Assembly: GCA_013816245.1 (NCBI GenBank)
Contig: JACDEU010000006.1
Location: 1 to 64,000 of the forward strand
DNA length: 64,000 nucleotides
DNA from: Actinomycetota bacterium
GTDB lineage: Bacteria; Actinomycetota; Thermoleophilia; Gaiellales; Gaiellaceae
Direction: 5' to 3'
A program made the position numbers and the translations under genes. The first letter of the stretch is position 1. Every line of letters starts with the position of its first letter. This document shows positions 42,314-50,440 of the stretch, one piece after another. Below the pieces are notes generated by a model, which had not been told where the DNA came from, searched no databases, and worked only from the letters and a program-made list of their open reading frames with translations.

Positions 42314-42607
42314 ATGCAGGAACCGGACACCCGCCGCATCGATCTTTCGCTCGAGCCGCTGGATGACTTCGTGGTCGTCCAACCTTCCGACGAGGAGTCC
42401 GAGACGAACCTCGGGCTGATCCTCCCCGCGTCCGCAGAGGCCGACTGCCGCACCGGAGTTCTCACCGCGGTCGGAGGCGAAGTGACCGGAGTCGAGCCCG
42501 GAGACAAGGTCCTGTTCCCGAGCGAGGCCGGCTACGAGGTGCGACTCGCCGGCAACGCGGTCCGAGTCATGCGCCGCAGCGAGCTCATCGCCCGCGTCCA
42601 CGACTAG
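42314..42607 (+). CDS. GroES/Cpn10-like co-chaperonin, orphan
   Basis: 97 residues from ATG 42314. The GroES fold pattern is clear: LEPLDDFVVVQPSDEESETNLGLILP, then GEVTGVEPGDKVLFP and VRVMRRSELIARV. The mobile loop region (EESETNLGLIL) is present but weaker than in canonical GroES. No groEL lies nearby. It follows an ABC operon by 10 bases and may be transcribed with it. Perhaps a specialised second GroES. Confidence 0.78.
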   Translation: MQEPDTRRIDLSLEPLDDFVVVQPSDEESETNLGLILPASAEADCRTGVLTAVGGEVTGVEPGDKVLFPSEAGYEVRLAGNAVRVMRRSELIARVHD

Positions 42608-42609
42608 GC

Positions 42610-43626
42610 CTAAGTCACGTGGGCGCGGGTGACGTCGGCAGGTGACGCGCAGCCGAGGAGCGCAAGCCCGAGCTCGACCTCCTTGCGCAGCAACTCGAGG
42701 ACTCGCGTCACGCCCTGCTCCCCGTCGACGGCGAGGCCCCACAGCATTGCGCGGCCGATGAGCACGGCTCTTGCGCCGAGCGCGAGCGCCTTGAGAACGT
42801 CGGTGCCGCGACGGACGCCGCCGTCGAGCAACACCTCGGCGCGGCCGTCGACCGCGGCGACGACCTCCTCGAGCGCGTCGAGTGACGCCTGCACGCCGTC
42901 GAGCTGCCGTCCACCGTGGTTCGAGACGACGATCGCTGCAGCACCGTGCGCGAATGCGAGCTCTGCGTCCTCCGCGGTGAGGATCCCCTTGACGATGACC
43001 GGCAGGCCGTACCCGGCAAGCCATTCGAGGTCGCGCCAGCTGAAACCGGCGTCGAACTTCGCGGAAAAGATGTCGCCCACGACGGTCAGGTGCTCGGGAA
43101 TCTTGAAGTCGATGCGAATGTCGCGCTCGCGCCGGCCTAGATAGGGGGCGTCGACCGTGAGCACGAGCGCGGAAAAATCGTTTTCCACCGCTTCGGCGAT
43201 CAGCTCCTCGGTCTTCGAGCGATCACCGAAGACGTAGACCTGGAACCAGCGCGCCGCACCCGGCACCGCAGCGGAAACTTCCTCCGGTCGCGTCGTCGCT
43301 GCGGTCGAGAGACACATGATCGTTCGCGCCGCCGCCGCCGCTCGCGCGGTCGCGAGCTCTCCGTCCGGGTGAGCCATGCGCTGCATCGCAAGCGGCGCGA
43401 TCAGGATCGGCAAGCCGATCTCCGTCCCGAGGACAGTGGTTGCCGTCGTCACCGATTGAACGTCGACGAGCACGCGCGGCCGCAGCTTGCGCCGCTCGAA
43501 CGCGGCCAGGTTGTCACGCATCGTGACCTCGTCGCCCGCCCCGCCGGCGAAGTAGGCGTGCGCGTTCTCGTCGAGCTTTTCCTCGGCGAGCTGCTCGTAC
43601 TCCCAGACGTTCACCGGCTGCGGCAC
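42610..43626 (-). CDS. FMN-dependent alpha-hydroxy-acid dehydrogenase/oxidase
   Basis: 338 residues from GTG 43626 (GTG 43614 possible); an upstream frame runs into tRNA-Ser. TIM barrel with FMN contacts LIAPLAMQRMAHPDGE, VLTVDAPYLGRRERDIR, IVKGILTAEDAELA, and the catalytic SNHGGRQLDG, then VLLDGGVRRGTDVLKALALG. Lactate, glycolate or mandelate type. Electron acceptor cannot be told. It runs tail to tail with the GroES-like gene. Confidence 0.88.
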   Translation of the reverse strand: MPQPVNVWEYEQLAEEKLDENAHAYFAGGAGDEVTMRDNLAAFERRKLRPRVLVDVQSVTTATTVLGTEIGLPILIAPLAMQRMAHPDGELATARAAAAARTIMCLSTAATTRPEEVSAAVPGAARWFQVYVFGDRSKTEELIAEAVENDFSALVLTVDAPYLGRRERDIRIDFKIPEHLTVVGDIFSAKFDAGFSWRDLEWLAGYGLPVIVKGILTAEDAELAFAHGAAAIVVSNHGGRQLDGVQASLDALEEVVAAVDGRAEVLLDGGVRRGTDVLKALALGARAVLIGRAMLWGLAVDGEQGVTRVLELLRKEVELGLALLGCASPADVTRAHVT

Positions 43627-43681
43627 CGGACGAGCGTATCCGGGCGCCCGGAGAGGGTGGGCGCTACCCTTGCGTACCCGC

Positions 43682-43770
43682 GGAGGGGTGGCAGAGCGGT
43701 CGAATGCGGCGGTCTCGAAAACCGTTTCGGGCTCTTGGGTCCGACGAGGGTTCAAATCCCTCCCCCTCCG
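43682..43770 (+). tRNA. tRNA-Ser(CGA)
   Basis: 89-nt tRNA with a long variable arm. Acceptor GGAGGGG/CCCCTCC, discriminator G. Anticodon stem CGGTC with loop CTCGAAA gives CGA. T-arm GAGGGTTCAAATCCCTC. No encoded CCA. Confidence 0.95.
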
Positions 43771-43920
43771 TTAACTTGGCCGAATGCCCCTCTGAACCTA
43801 GAGTGGCATTCCAGCCTTGAACGCTCGTCCGCTGCAGCCAAGCGCTCTCTGATCAGAATAGAATCGACAGTTGGTTCCGCTGGAGTTCTGTTGTCACACT
43901 CTCATGACTGAGGAGGCCAG

Positions 43921-44640
43921 ATGAGCAGGTTTAAATTGCCGCCACGCACCCCCGATCGGACTGCGAAGATCGATCCTCCAGAGGCCTTGGAGGATCACGA
44001 CAGCGGCCCCTCACTCGTGGCGACTTACCTCGCGACCGTTTCGGACCCGCCCCGGGAATCCGGGCCGAGCAGCCGAGCCGTAGAGGCGACTGATTTCGAC
44101 CGGCTCGGTGACCACGTTAGTTCGGTACTCAGCGCGGCGCAAGAGGCCGCCCTCCGCATTCGAGAGGAGGCTCGGAAGGAGGCCGAGACCCTCCGCGAAC
44201 AAGCGCAGCAGGAGGCGATGGCATGCGCAGAGGAGGCGCGCGAGGAGGCTGACGCCTCAACGGCTGAGGCGCTCCGGCTCCGGTCTGATGCGCGTCAATG
44301 GGCGGAGCAAGCACGTACAGCAGCGGAGAACTATGCGGCCGATCGTCAGTCCGGAGCTGAAGCTGAGGCCCAACAGATTCTTTCGGCAGCCGAACGGCAA
44401 GCCGCCTCTTACAGCGACGACGCACAACGTCGATATCAGGCGCTCAAAATGGATACTTCGCTGGCCGAGGATCACCTCCGCGAGCTCGCCTCCGGGCTGC
44501 ATGATCTCGCAGTTCGGCTCGACAACCTCTTGTCGACGCCTCCGGGCGAGGAAGAAAGTGACCGACCCGCAGCGGACGACGATTCACTCATCGACGCGTT
44601 GGGGCCGCAACATGCCCAGAACGAGGAATCAGCCACGTAA
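43921..44640 (+). CDS. DivIVA-like coiled-coil protein
   Basis: 239 residues from ATG 43921, preceded by GAGGAGG. A disordered N-terminus (1-60), then TDFDRLGDHVSSVLSAAQEAALRIREEA, and a long alanine- and glutamate-rich coiled coil (about 75-205) like the DivIVA or ATP-synthase-b type. Acidic tail. Probably a cytoplasmic scaffold for polar growth or division. The next ORF overlaps its end by 29 bases. Confidence 0.7.
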   Translation: MSRFKLPPRTPDRTAKIDPPEALEDHDSGPSLVATYLATVSDPPRESGPSSRAVEATDFDRLGDHVSSVLSAAQEAALRIREEARKEAETLREQAQQEAMACAEEAREEADASTAEALRLRSDARQWAEQARTAAENYAADRQSGAEAEAQQILSAAERQAASYSDDAQRRYQALKMDTSLAEDHLRELASGLHDLAVRLDNLLSTPPGEEESDRPAADDDSLIDALGPQHAQNEESAT

Positions 44641-45007
44641 CGGGAGGTCACGCAGTTGGGCATGGTTCACTCGCCCGTGGCACTCTCCATCCCAAAACCC
44701 GTCCACCGGAAACACGCCCCCTGCAGATGCTGAGGTCGCCGCTGCGCTTGATCGTCTGCTCGAGCCGCTCGAGAGCCTGCGGCAAAAGGGTTTTCAAAAC
44801 GAAGCCGTTCAGACCACGCGAGCCGAGATTGCACACACTCGGCCGCCCGTACGACACGGGCGGCGTTGGTCCTTGGCTGTCGTCGTCAGACGCATCCGCT
44901 ATAGCGACCTTTCGCCGTACCGACAGATACGAGGCGCGTTTGGCTGGGCCTTGGTCTGGATCGCGCTGATCGCGATTCTCTGGCTCGTTTTCACCCAGCT
45001 GTCTTAG
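44612..45007 (+). CDS. Small protein with C-terminal membrane helix
   Basis: 131 residues if started at ATG 44612, which lies inside the preceding gene; the first 35 residues look unnatural, so the real start may be later or the frame damaged. The middle (EVAAALDRLLEPLESLRQKG) is an amphipathic helix. The C-terminus (GWALVWIALIAILWLVFTQL) is a membrane helix. Possibly a membrane partner of the coiled-coil protein upstream. Confidence 0.45.
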   Translation: MPRTRNQPRNGRSRSWAWFTRPWHSPSQNPSTGNTPPADAEVAAALDRLLEPLESLRQKGFQNEAVQTTRAEIAHTRPPVRHGRRWSLAVVVRRIRYSDLSPYRQIRGAFGWALVWIALIAILWLVFTQLS

Positions 45008-45074
45008 TCGACGAGCGTTGCCCCCACTGCCGCTACCTTCGATGGGCTCCTCGGATCTGGCGAGTCGAAGGGCA

Positions 45075-45374
45075 CTAGCTCAGCGCGATGATGATCACTC
45101 CGACCGAGAGCGCAAGTCCACCGGCGACGATCATTACCGATCGCCGACGAGCAAGCAGGTCCGCAGCCCGTAGGCCGGGAGTCGCAGCCTTAGGGACTGC
45201 AGCGAGGCCGAGCAGTAGCACTGCGAGACCGAGCGCAGCGATCCCAGCCGTACTCTTGCCGAGTTCCTTGACAACGTCCTCCAGTGCTAGCCCAGTGAAA
45301 TCCACGCCGAGAACATGGTTCGATTTCGGAGACGAGCGCGACGCGGTAGCCGATTTCGCCTCGACGGGCGTCAC
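45075..45374 (-). CDS. Small two-helix membrane protein
   Basis: 99 residues from GTG 45374. A short polar N-terminus with VDFTGLALEDVVKELGKSTAG, then two hydrophobic helices (AALGLAVLLLGLAAVP and VMIVAGGLALSVGVIIIAL). It starts 9 bases after the stop of the TTLP-repeat surface protein, so the two form an operon. Function unknown. Confidence 0.55.
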   Translation of the reverse strand: MTPVEAKSATASRSSPKSNHVLGVDFTGLALEDVVKELGKSTAGIAALGLAVLLLGLAAVPKAATPGLRAADLLARRRSVMIVAGGLALSVGVIIIALS

Positions 45375-45382
45375 GCCGAAAC

Positions 45383-46267
45383 TCAGAAAGGACGAGAACG
45401 ATGTGGTCGCTCCGCAGACATTGCGCTTTCTCGCGCTGCCACAGCCGCTGGCGATCTGACGACGGAACCGAAGACAGCAATGGTCACACGGAGCAAACTC
45501 CCGCGTCTGGTGCGAAGCCCGATCTGATACGTACCGACCTGGAGCCGCTTCCCGTGAACGCGACCGTTGAAGCGGAACCGGTTGATGCCGGCGTGGCCGC
45601 GCACTGCAAACGAACCGACGACTCGACAGAGCGGGAAAATCTCGACCACGGTGAACCGAACCCGGCGCGCGTGTCGAAGGCTGAACACGAGAAGTATCGA
45701 GCGTCGCGCCTCTGGCCCGTGCCAGACGAGAGCGTGTTGGGAGCTACGGAGGCCGGTAACCTCTGTAGCCGCGTCGCTCGGGTCAGATGCCGAAGCGGTG
45801 AACAGACTGGCGGACGCCGAGCCAGGTGTCGCCGTGTCGTTTCCGCCAGACGGGAATGAGCCTGCGTTCTGCATTGACGGGAGAACCGCTCCGAGACTTG
45901 TCGACGTCGAGACCGACGATGTTGGCGAGGTGGTCGTGATCTTCGGCAAGGTCGTGCTCACCTGAAGCGTCGTCGTTACCTTCGGAAGCGTCGTCGTTAC
46001 CTTCGGAAGCGTGGTACTGATCGGAAGCGTGGTACTGACTGGCAGCGTCGTCGTGACCGGCAGCGTCGTCGTGACCTTCGGCAGGGTTGTGCTGACCGGA
46101 AGCGTGGTCGTGAGCTTTGGCAGGGTTGTGCTGACCGGCAGGGTGGTCGTCAGCGTCGGGAGCCCGGTCGTTAGGCTCAGCGTGGGTCCTGACGACCGCC
46201 CGGCTAGAGCCGTGCTGGCAAGAAAGCCCAGCAGGAGAAGAGTCGTGAGAGTGGCCGCAGGCCTCAC
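45383..46267 (-). CDS. Secreted Thr/Pro repeat protein with C-terminal domain
   Basis: 294 residues from ATG 46267. Signal peptide (AATLTTLLLLGFLASTALAG), then about 12 tandem units of six or seven residues alternating PVSTTL and PK(L/V/I)TTTL (residues about 35-113), a Ser-rich linker, and a beta-rich C-terminal domain (about 180-280: RRSILLVFSLRHARRVRFTV, AGINRFRFNGRVHGKRL, GTYQIGLRTRRGS). Thr/Pro repeats suggest an O-glycosylated stalk lifting the C-terminal domain off the cell. Family of that domain unknown. Confidence 0.7.
   Translation of the reverse strand: MRPAATLTTLLLLGFLASTALAGRSSGPTLSLTTGLPTLTTTLPVSTTLPKLTTTLPVSTTLPKVTTTLPVTTTLPVSTTLPISTTLPKVTTTLPKVTTTLQVSTTLPKITTTSPTSSVSTSTSLGAVLPSMQNAGSFPSGGNDTATPGSASASLFTASASDPSDAATEVTGLRSSQHALVWHGPEARRSILLVFSLRHARRVRFTVVEIFPLCRVVGSFAVRGHAGINRFRFNGRVHGKRLQVGTYQIGLRTRRGSLLRVTIAVFGSVVRSPAAVAARESAMSAERPHRSRPF
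45925..46165 (-). repeat. Tandem DNA repeats encoding TTLP units
   Basis: About 12 copies of an 18- or 21-base unit within the surface protein gene, with near-identical stretches such as ACGACGCTTCCG. The in-frame units keep the reading frame, so copy number can change without breaking the gene. Confidence 0.7.
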
Positions 46268-46446
46268 AACTCAACCAGTACCCCAACTGGCCGTCGCACA
46301 ATCTCGTTTCCGCACGACCGGGAGGAAAGCGGGCTGTTGGAAGGGTTATGTGCGCGGCGCCAGCATCGGTAAATGTCCCCCAACCCGGATCCTCAGTCGC
46401 CAGGCTGACATGATCGCGAAAACCGCTCGACAGAATGGAAGGTGCC

Positions 46447-46749
46447 ATGGGCGTGAAACTCCACCGTTGTTCCAACCTCTGGCTCAAGGTGAAGGCTCAC
46501 CCGTGCTGGAAAGTGCAGAAGGCACTCGACGACCTGGGCATCGAGTACGAGGTCGTTCCGGGGCCGTGGCCAAGCCGGAAGAAGCGAGACGCCGTGCTGG
46601 CAGGCACCGGCCAAACGTCGTATCCCGCGATCCAGTTCGAGGACGGGAGGTGGTATCGCGAGCAATCCAAGGACATGGAGCACACCATCCGGGAGGGCCG
46701 GTTGATGACAAAAAATGTCCGCCCGGCGAACGATTCGAATCCCTCCTAA
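46447..46749 (+). CDS. Glutaredoxin/GST-N-like thioredoxin-fold protein
   Basis: 100 residues from ATG 46447. VKLHRCSNLWLKVKAHPCWKV, LDDLGIEYEVVPGPW, TSYPAIQFEDGRWYRE: the glutathione-S-transferase N-terminal / glutaredoxin fold with cis-Pro in SYPAI. A cysteine in HPCWKV is at a plausible active-site helix position. No GST C-terminal domain. Function in an organism without glutathione is unclear. Confidence 0.72.
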   Translation: MGVKLHRCSNLWLKVKAHPCWKVQKALDDLGIEYEVVPGPWPSRKKRDAVLAGTGQTSYPAIQFEDGRWYREQSKDMEHTIREGRLMTKNVRPANDSNPS

Positions 46750-46808
46750 GCCTCGCGCGAACCGAAGCACCGCCCTTCCCGACTACGGTAGGCGGCTGAA
46801 GAGCGGGG

Positions 46809-47747
46809 TCAGCCCCGAACGCGTGCTCCGTGGAGCAGCAGACCGATGATCCCTTGCTCGCTTGAAGTGGCGTCCTTGCGCAGGAGTTCGTCGATCTGAA
46901 CGCCGACGAGGAAGATGATCGACGCCGTATAGAGGTACGCCGCGAGGACGAGGAAGACGGTCAAGGCGCCGCTCGCCGACTTGAAGTTCGCGAGGGCGCT
47001 GACGTACCAGTCGAAGATCAGCGCTTCGACGATCCAGGCGGCGACGACGACGGCCGAACCGGCGCTCGACCACCGCGCCCGTCGGCGCTCGGCCGGGCCG
47101 TAGTGGACGAGCAGCCCTACTCCGACGCCGAGCGCGATAACAGCAAACGGCCAGCGGAGCACCAGGAGGAGCGTGTGCGTGACACCGTGATCAGCGATTC
47201 GCGGCGCCACCGTGACCCCGAGCACCGCCAGCACAACGGCGACGGCAACACCGAGTGCGAGCGCAAACGAGATGCCCCAGCGTCGGAGGAAGGGCCGCTG
47301 CTCCTCCGCCTCGTAGATGAGGTTCATGCCGCTCATGCAGGCGCGCACGAGCCCGGAGCCGTACCAGAGCAGTGCAGTGCCTGCGAGGGCAGGCAGTGCG
47401 AGTCCTCCGTCTCTCAGGACCTTCCCGACCGCGGTGTTGATCGCCGTAAAGGCAGTCGGCGTGAGCTGACGGGAGATGCCGTCTGCAAGCGTGTTCGTCC
47501 AGACATCCGCGAGCCCCAACATCTTGAGCAGGGCGATGCCAAAGAGCGCGAGAGGGACGAGCGCCTTCAGGATCTGGAACGAAATTGCGCTCGCGCTGTT
47601 CAGGATCTGGTGCCGCGAGAAGAGATTGATCCAGAGCCGCACGACGGCAGCGGCGCGTTGCGGGAGCGACTGCCGGGTTGAGGTACGTTGCCGGCTCCGG
47701 CCCGTGGTCTTGGTCGCAGCAATGCTCACAGCCTTTCCTCGAACCAA
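46809..47747 (-). CDS. YihY/BrkB-family membrane protein
   Basis: 312 residues. After a polar N-terminus the YihY/UPF0761 pattern begins (LWINLFSRHQILNSASAISFQ) and six helices follow, ending ARVRG. Often called a virulence factor or RNase BN by old annotation, but the true role is probably envelope transport. Start uncertain (GTG or ATG between 47747 and 47720). Confidence 0.8.
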   Translation of the reverse strand: MVRGKAVSIAATKTTGRSRQRTSTRQSLPQRAAAVVRLWINLFSRHQILNSASAISFQILKALVPLALFGIALLKMLGLADVWTNTLADGISRQLTPTAFTAINTAVGKVLRDGGLALPALAGTALLWYGSGLVRACMSGMNLIYEAEEQRPFLRRWGISFALALGVAVAVVLAVLGVTVAPRIADHGVTHTLLLVLRWPFAVIALGVGVGLLVHYGPAERRRARWSSAGSAVVVAAWIVEALIFDWYVSALANFKSASGALTVFLVLAAYLYTASIIFLVGVQIDELLRKDATSSEQGIIGLLLHGARVRG

Positions 47748-47765
47748 GGTCTGAAACGAGAGGTG

Positions 47766-47815
47766 AGCGCTACAGCCTGAGCGCGCGAAGGCGTGACCGC
47801 GCTCGCTGTAGCGCT
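47766..47815. promoter_or_regulatory. Long hairpin upstream of the BrkB-like gene
   Basis: AGCGCTACAGC (47766-47776) pairs perfectly with GCTGTAGCGCT (47805-47815). Inside it GAGCGCG (47779-47785) pairs with CGCGCTC (47798-47804), loop of 12. Eighteen pairs in total, 18 bases before the minus-strand start region. Either a leader structure or an operator. Confidence 0.5.
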
Positions 47816-47850
47816 ACAACCGCTCGACACTCCACCGAAGAAGGGGGCCT

Positions 47851-47875
47851 GCGGGGGAAACACGGTTTCCCCCGC
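47851..47875 (-). terminator. Terminator of the minus-strand tRNA-Ser pair
   Basis: GCGGGGGAAAC (47851-47861), loop ACG, GTTTCCCCCGC (47865-47875), eleven perfect pairs, seven bases beyond the 3' end of tRNA-Ser(GGA), followed on the minus strand by a CCCCCTTCTTC run. Confidence 0.7.
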
Positions 47876-47881
47876 GTTATG

Positions 47882-47970
47882 CGGAGAGGGCGGGATTTGA
47901 ACCCGCGACGCACCTTTCAGCACGTACGCGATTTCCAGTCGCGCTCCTTAGGCCACTCGGACACCTCTCC
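47882..47970 (-). tRNA. tRNA-Ser(GGA)
   Basis: 89 nt on the minus strand. Acceptor GGAGAGG/CCTCTCC, discriminator G. Anticodon stem GCGAC-like with loop CTGGAAA gives GGA. Long variable arm. T-arm GCGGGTTCAAATCCCGC. Confidence 0.95.
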
Positions 47971-47981
47971 GTGCTGCGAAA

Positions 47982-48072
47982 CGGAGAAGGAGGGATTCGA
48001 ACCCTCGATGGAGGCATTCACCCCCATAACGCCTTAGCAGGGCGCCGCCTTCAGCCACTCGGCCACTTCTCC
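47982..48072 (-). tRNA. tRNA-Ser(GCT)
   Basis: 91 nt on the minus strand. Acceptor GGAGAAG with CTTCTCC, discriminator G. Anticodon loop CTGCTAA in stem CGCC gives GCT. Long variable arm. T-arm GAGGGTTCGAATCCCTC. Eleven bases upstream of tRNA-Ser(GGA), so probably one transcript. Confidence 0.95.
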
Positions 48073-48108
48073 GCGGTCGGGCGCAGGATAGCCGACCCAC
48101 TTTCGGAT

Positions 48109-48122
48109 CCCCCTTCGGGGGG
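48109..48122. other. CCCCC-TTCG-GGGGG hairpin
   Basis: Five C-G pairs closed by a stable TTCG loop, 37 bases upstream of tRNA-Ser(GCT) on its strand. Probably a terminator or barrier between the cupredoxin gene and the tRNAs. Confidence 0.4.
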
Positions 48123-48186
48123 AGGAATGCACCCACCCGAACACGAAAATGAGCTTGCCGGCTCCCCCTCATACCCCCGGCAACCT

Positions 48187-48225
48187 GAAACCCGTCTGCG
48201 GCTACCCGAGGCGGGTTTCGCCTTT
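48187..48225. terminator. Hairpin at the end of the cupredoxin gene
   Basis: GAAACCCGTCT (48187-48197) with AGGCGGGTTTC (48209-48219), eleven pairs with one G-T, loop of 11, followed on the plus strand by GCCTTTCT. It lies right after the cupredoxin stop (48226 on the minus strand). Confidence 0.55.
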
Positions 48226-48834
48226 CTAGGACACAGTCACCGTCTGCTTCATGCCGGCCTGTTCGTGGCCGGGAATTGTGCAGTAGAGCTCGTACTTTCC
48301 GGGCTTAAGCGTGATCTTCAGGTCGTCGGTCTGCCCAGGCCCGATCTCCTTGGTCTTGTCGCCCACCCCCTTGATCGCCAGGTCGTGGGGGATCTTGCCG
48401 TCGTTCTTCGCCTCGAAGGTGATTTCGCCGGCCTTGAAGTTCGTCGAGCCGAGCGCGATCTTGAACTCGGTCTCGGTCACCGGAACCTTGGTCTCCTCCG
48501 GTTTTGCCTCCGCTGTGGTCTCCGCCTTGGTCGTGGTCTCCGCGGTCGTCGTCTCGGCGGCCGTCGTCGTCTGCTCCGCGGTGGTGGTCTCGGCCGCGGT
48601 CGTCTCTGCCGCAGCCGCCTCCCCGTGCTTGTCCTCTGAGCCGAAGACCTCGACCGCCGTGAGCATCCCGAAGAAGAAGACGAACGCGACGACGATGAAG
48701 GCCAGCAAGCCCCGGCCCGGATAGTCCGACCGGAAGCGCGGGAGCAGGAACGACGAGGCGAGGGCGAAGACGATGAAGACGAGCGCGGTGACCCCGAGCC
48801 CGACCTCGTGACCCGTGGACAGGGCGAGCGGCAC
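48226..48834 (-). CDS. Membrane-anchored cupredoxin
   Basis: 202 residues. Two N-terminal membrane helices (VGLGVTALVFIVFALASSFL and LLAFIVVAFVFFFGMLTAV), a low-complexity linker of repeated AETTTAE units (about 75-115), and a C-terminal plastocyanin-like domain (about 120-202). Copper ligands are all present: His in IPHDLAI, Cys, His and Met in YELYCTIPGHEQAGM. It is an electron carrier on the outer face, possibly serving a terminal oxidase. No oxidase genes nearby. Confidence 0.85.
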   Translation of the reverse strand: MPLALSTGHEVGLGVTALVFIVFALASSFLLPRFRSDYPGRGLLAFIVVAFVFFFGMLTAVEVFGSEDKHGEAAAAETTAAETTTAEQTTTAAETTTAETTTKAETTAEAKPEETKVPVTETEFKIALGSTNFKAGEITFEAKNDGKIPHDLAIKGVGDKTKEIGPGQTDDLKITLKPGKYELYCTIPGHEQAGMKQTVTVS

Positions 48835-48843
48835 GCGCGGATA

Positions 48844-49902
48844 CTACGCAGCCGAAAGCAGTCGGCGCTCCTCCCTACGGCGATGCGCCCGCGTCCCCCA
48901 GAGGGCCGCGACAGCGAGCACGATCAGCGGGCTCAGGACGATCAGCAGGAAGAGGAGGACGGCGCCTGCGCCGGCGAGGAACGAGCCCGCATCGCGTGCG
49001 GCGCGCTCGATCCGGCCCATGCCACCCTTCTTCGCTGCAGCCTGCTGCGCGGTGAGGGTGAGCGAGATCCGGGAGAGGCTCGCTTCGCGCAGCGTCGCCT
49101 TGGCCGAGCCGGTCACGCGCGCGAGCTCCTGCTTCGCCGCGTCCCGCTGCAACTCGAGCCGCAGCCGCACGTCAGCCGGCAGCGAAGAGCTCTTGAGCGC
49201 CTCGGCGATGCGAGCAAGCGAGAGCTTCAGCTGGACGATCCGCCGGCGCTGGCTCTGCACGACCTGGTCGAGATCCCGAATCGAGAGATGCTGCTCGGTC
49301 ACCGTGCCGAGCTTCGACAGACGGAAGTACGCGTCCTGGACACGCGCGACCGGGATGCGAAGGACGAGATCGGAACGACCGTCTCCCCCGCTCGTCGACT
49401 CGTCGACCGACGCGACGAAGCCGCCGTACGAATGCGCGAGCTGCGTCGCTTCGGCAGTGCGGTCGTGCAACGTGTCGACGTCCTTGACCCGGACAGTCAA
49501 GGAGGCCTGGTAGTCCTGGAAGCGACCGGGCGTCGGGGCCGGCACGCTCGTCCACGCGGGGTGCGGAGCCAGCCCCGCACCCGAGTCAGAAGTGCTGCCA
49601 CCCTCGCCTGGCGTGGCATAAGTCAGTTGGGTGGCCGCCCGATTGTCCGAGCCACCCGAGTTGAGCACACCGTGAATCACCGCGGCGCTCACGAGACCGA
49701 GCACGCAAACCGGCGCGAGCACGAGCAGTGACCGCCGCCATGAAAGCGCAGGAAGCAGGTCCCGCAGCGTGCGCGCTGGAACCGGTTCGCCGAATGAGCG
49801 AACGTGGTCACGCACATGGTCCGGAGCCGTAGTGGGAAGCGCCCGCAGGTCACGCACGAGCTCCTCGAACTCGCGCTCGAAATCAACGTCAGTCGCGGGC
49901 AT
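48844..49902 (-). CDS. DUF4349 protein with anti-sigma-like N-terminus
   Basis: 352 residues from ATG 49902. The N-terminal about 60 residues (FEREFEELVRDLRALPTTAP) resemble the cytoplasmic part of anti-sigma factors. A membrane helix (LLVLAPVCVLGLVSAAVI), then the DUF4349 coiled-coil domain (TVRVKDVDTLHDRTAEATQLA, GGFVASVDES, LVLRIPVARVQDAYFRLSKLG), and a second helix near the C-terminus. It overlaps the ECF sigma gene by 14 bases, so it is probably its membrane anti-sigma factor. Confidence 0.8.
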   Translation of the reverse strand: MPATDVDFEREFEELVRDLRALPTTAPDHVRDHVRSFGEPVPARTLRDLLPALSWRRSLLVLAPVCVLGLVSAAVIHGVLNSGGSDNRAATQLTYATPGEGGSTSDSGAGLAPHPAWTSVPAPTPGRFQDYQASLTVRVKDVDTLHDRTAEATQLAHSYGGFVASVDESTSGGDGRSDLVLRIPVARVQDAYFRLSKLGTVTEQHLSIRDLDQVVQSQRRRIVQLKLSLARIAEALKSSSLPADVRLRLELQRDAAKQELARVTGSAKATLREASLSRISLTLTAQQAAAKKGGMGRIERAARDAGSFLAGAGAVLLFLLIVLSPLIVLAVAALWGTRAHRRREERRLLSAA

Positions 49903-50419
49903 CTTGCATCAACTCCTCGAGTCGTTTCAGCGCCCGACTCAGGCGAGTCGAGCAGGCGGTAGTACTGATCCCGAGCACACGGGCGGTGGTCGGCCCGTCG
50001 AGCTCGAGTAGAACCCGGAGCGCGACCACCTCACGCTCGGCTGCCGAGAGCCGGCTGAGCGCCGCCTCGAGCGGACCGGGCCCGAGCGCGATCTCCTCCG
50101 CGTCGGGGAGGTCGCGTGCGTAGCGCTCCTCCCTGCGACGGCGCCGTTCCTCGGAACGAAAATGATCGAGGGCGGTCGTCCGGGCGATCCCGCAGAGCCA
50201 CGCACGCGCGGTGCCCCGGCGCGGGTCGAATCGACGCCAGACGCGAAATGCCTTCTCGAAAGTCTCTCCTGTGAGGTCTTCTGCCACCGTGCGGTTTCCC
50301 GTGAGGAAGAGGAGGTAGCGATGGACGGCGTCGAGCTCGGATTCGGCGACCACCGAGAAGGTCGGACGCTCGAGCCGCAGCGCAGGCCACGAGGTTGTCA
50401 CCGCGTTCACGACTTTCAT
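49889..50419 (-). CDS. ECF sigma-70 factor
   Basis: 176 residues from ATG 50419. Region 2 (LDAVHRYLLFLTGNRTVAEDLTGETFEKAF, given in part) and region 4 (LSAAEREVVALRVLLELDG, TTARVLGISTTACSTRLSRA) are intact. Overlaps the DUF4349 gene by 14 bases. A perfect 7-bp inverted repeat lies 22 bases upstream of the start. Likely autoregulated and held by the DUF4349 protein. Confidence 0.88.
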   Translation of the reverse strand: MKVVNAVTTSWPALRLERPTFSVVAESELDAVHRYLLFLTGNRTVAEDLTGETFEKAFRVWRRFDPRRGTARAWLCGIARTTALDHFRSEERRRRREERYARDLPDAEEIALGPGPLEAALSRLSAAEREVVALRVLLELDGPTTARVLGISTTACSTRLSRALKRLEELMQDARD

Positions 50420-50440
50420 ACGCCGCGGCAGGCCCGGATC

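Noticed and set aside
45925-46165. Tandem repeats as a possible CRISPR array
   Set aside because: Units are 18 or 21 bases without unique spacers and are translated in frame as TTLP repeats. No cas genes are present anywhere in the window.
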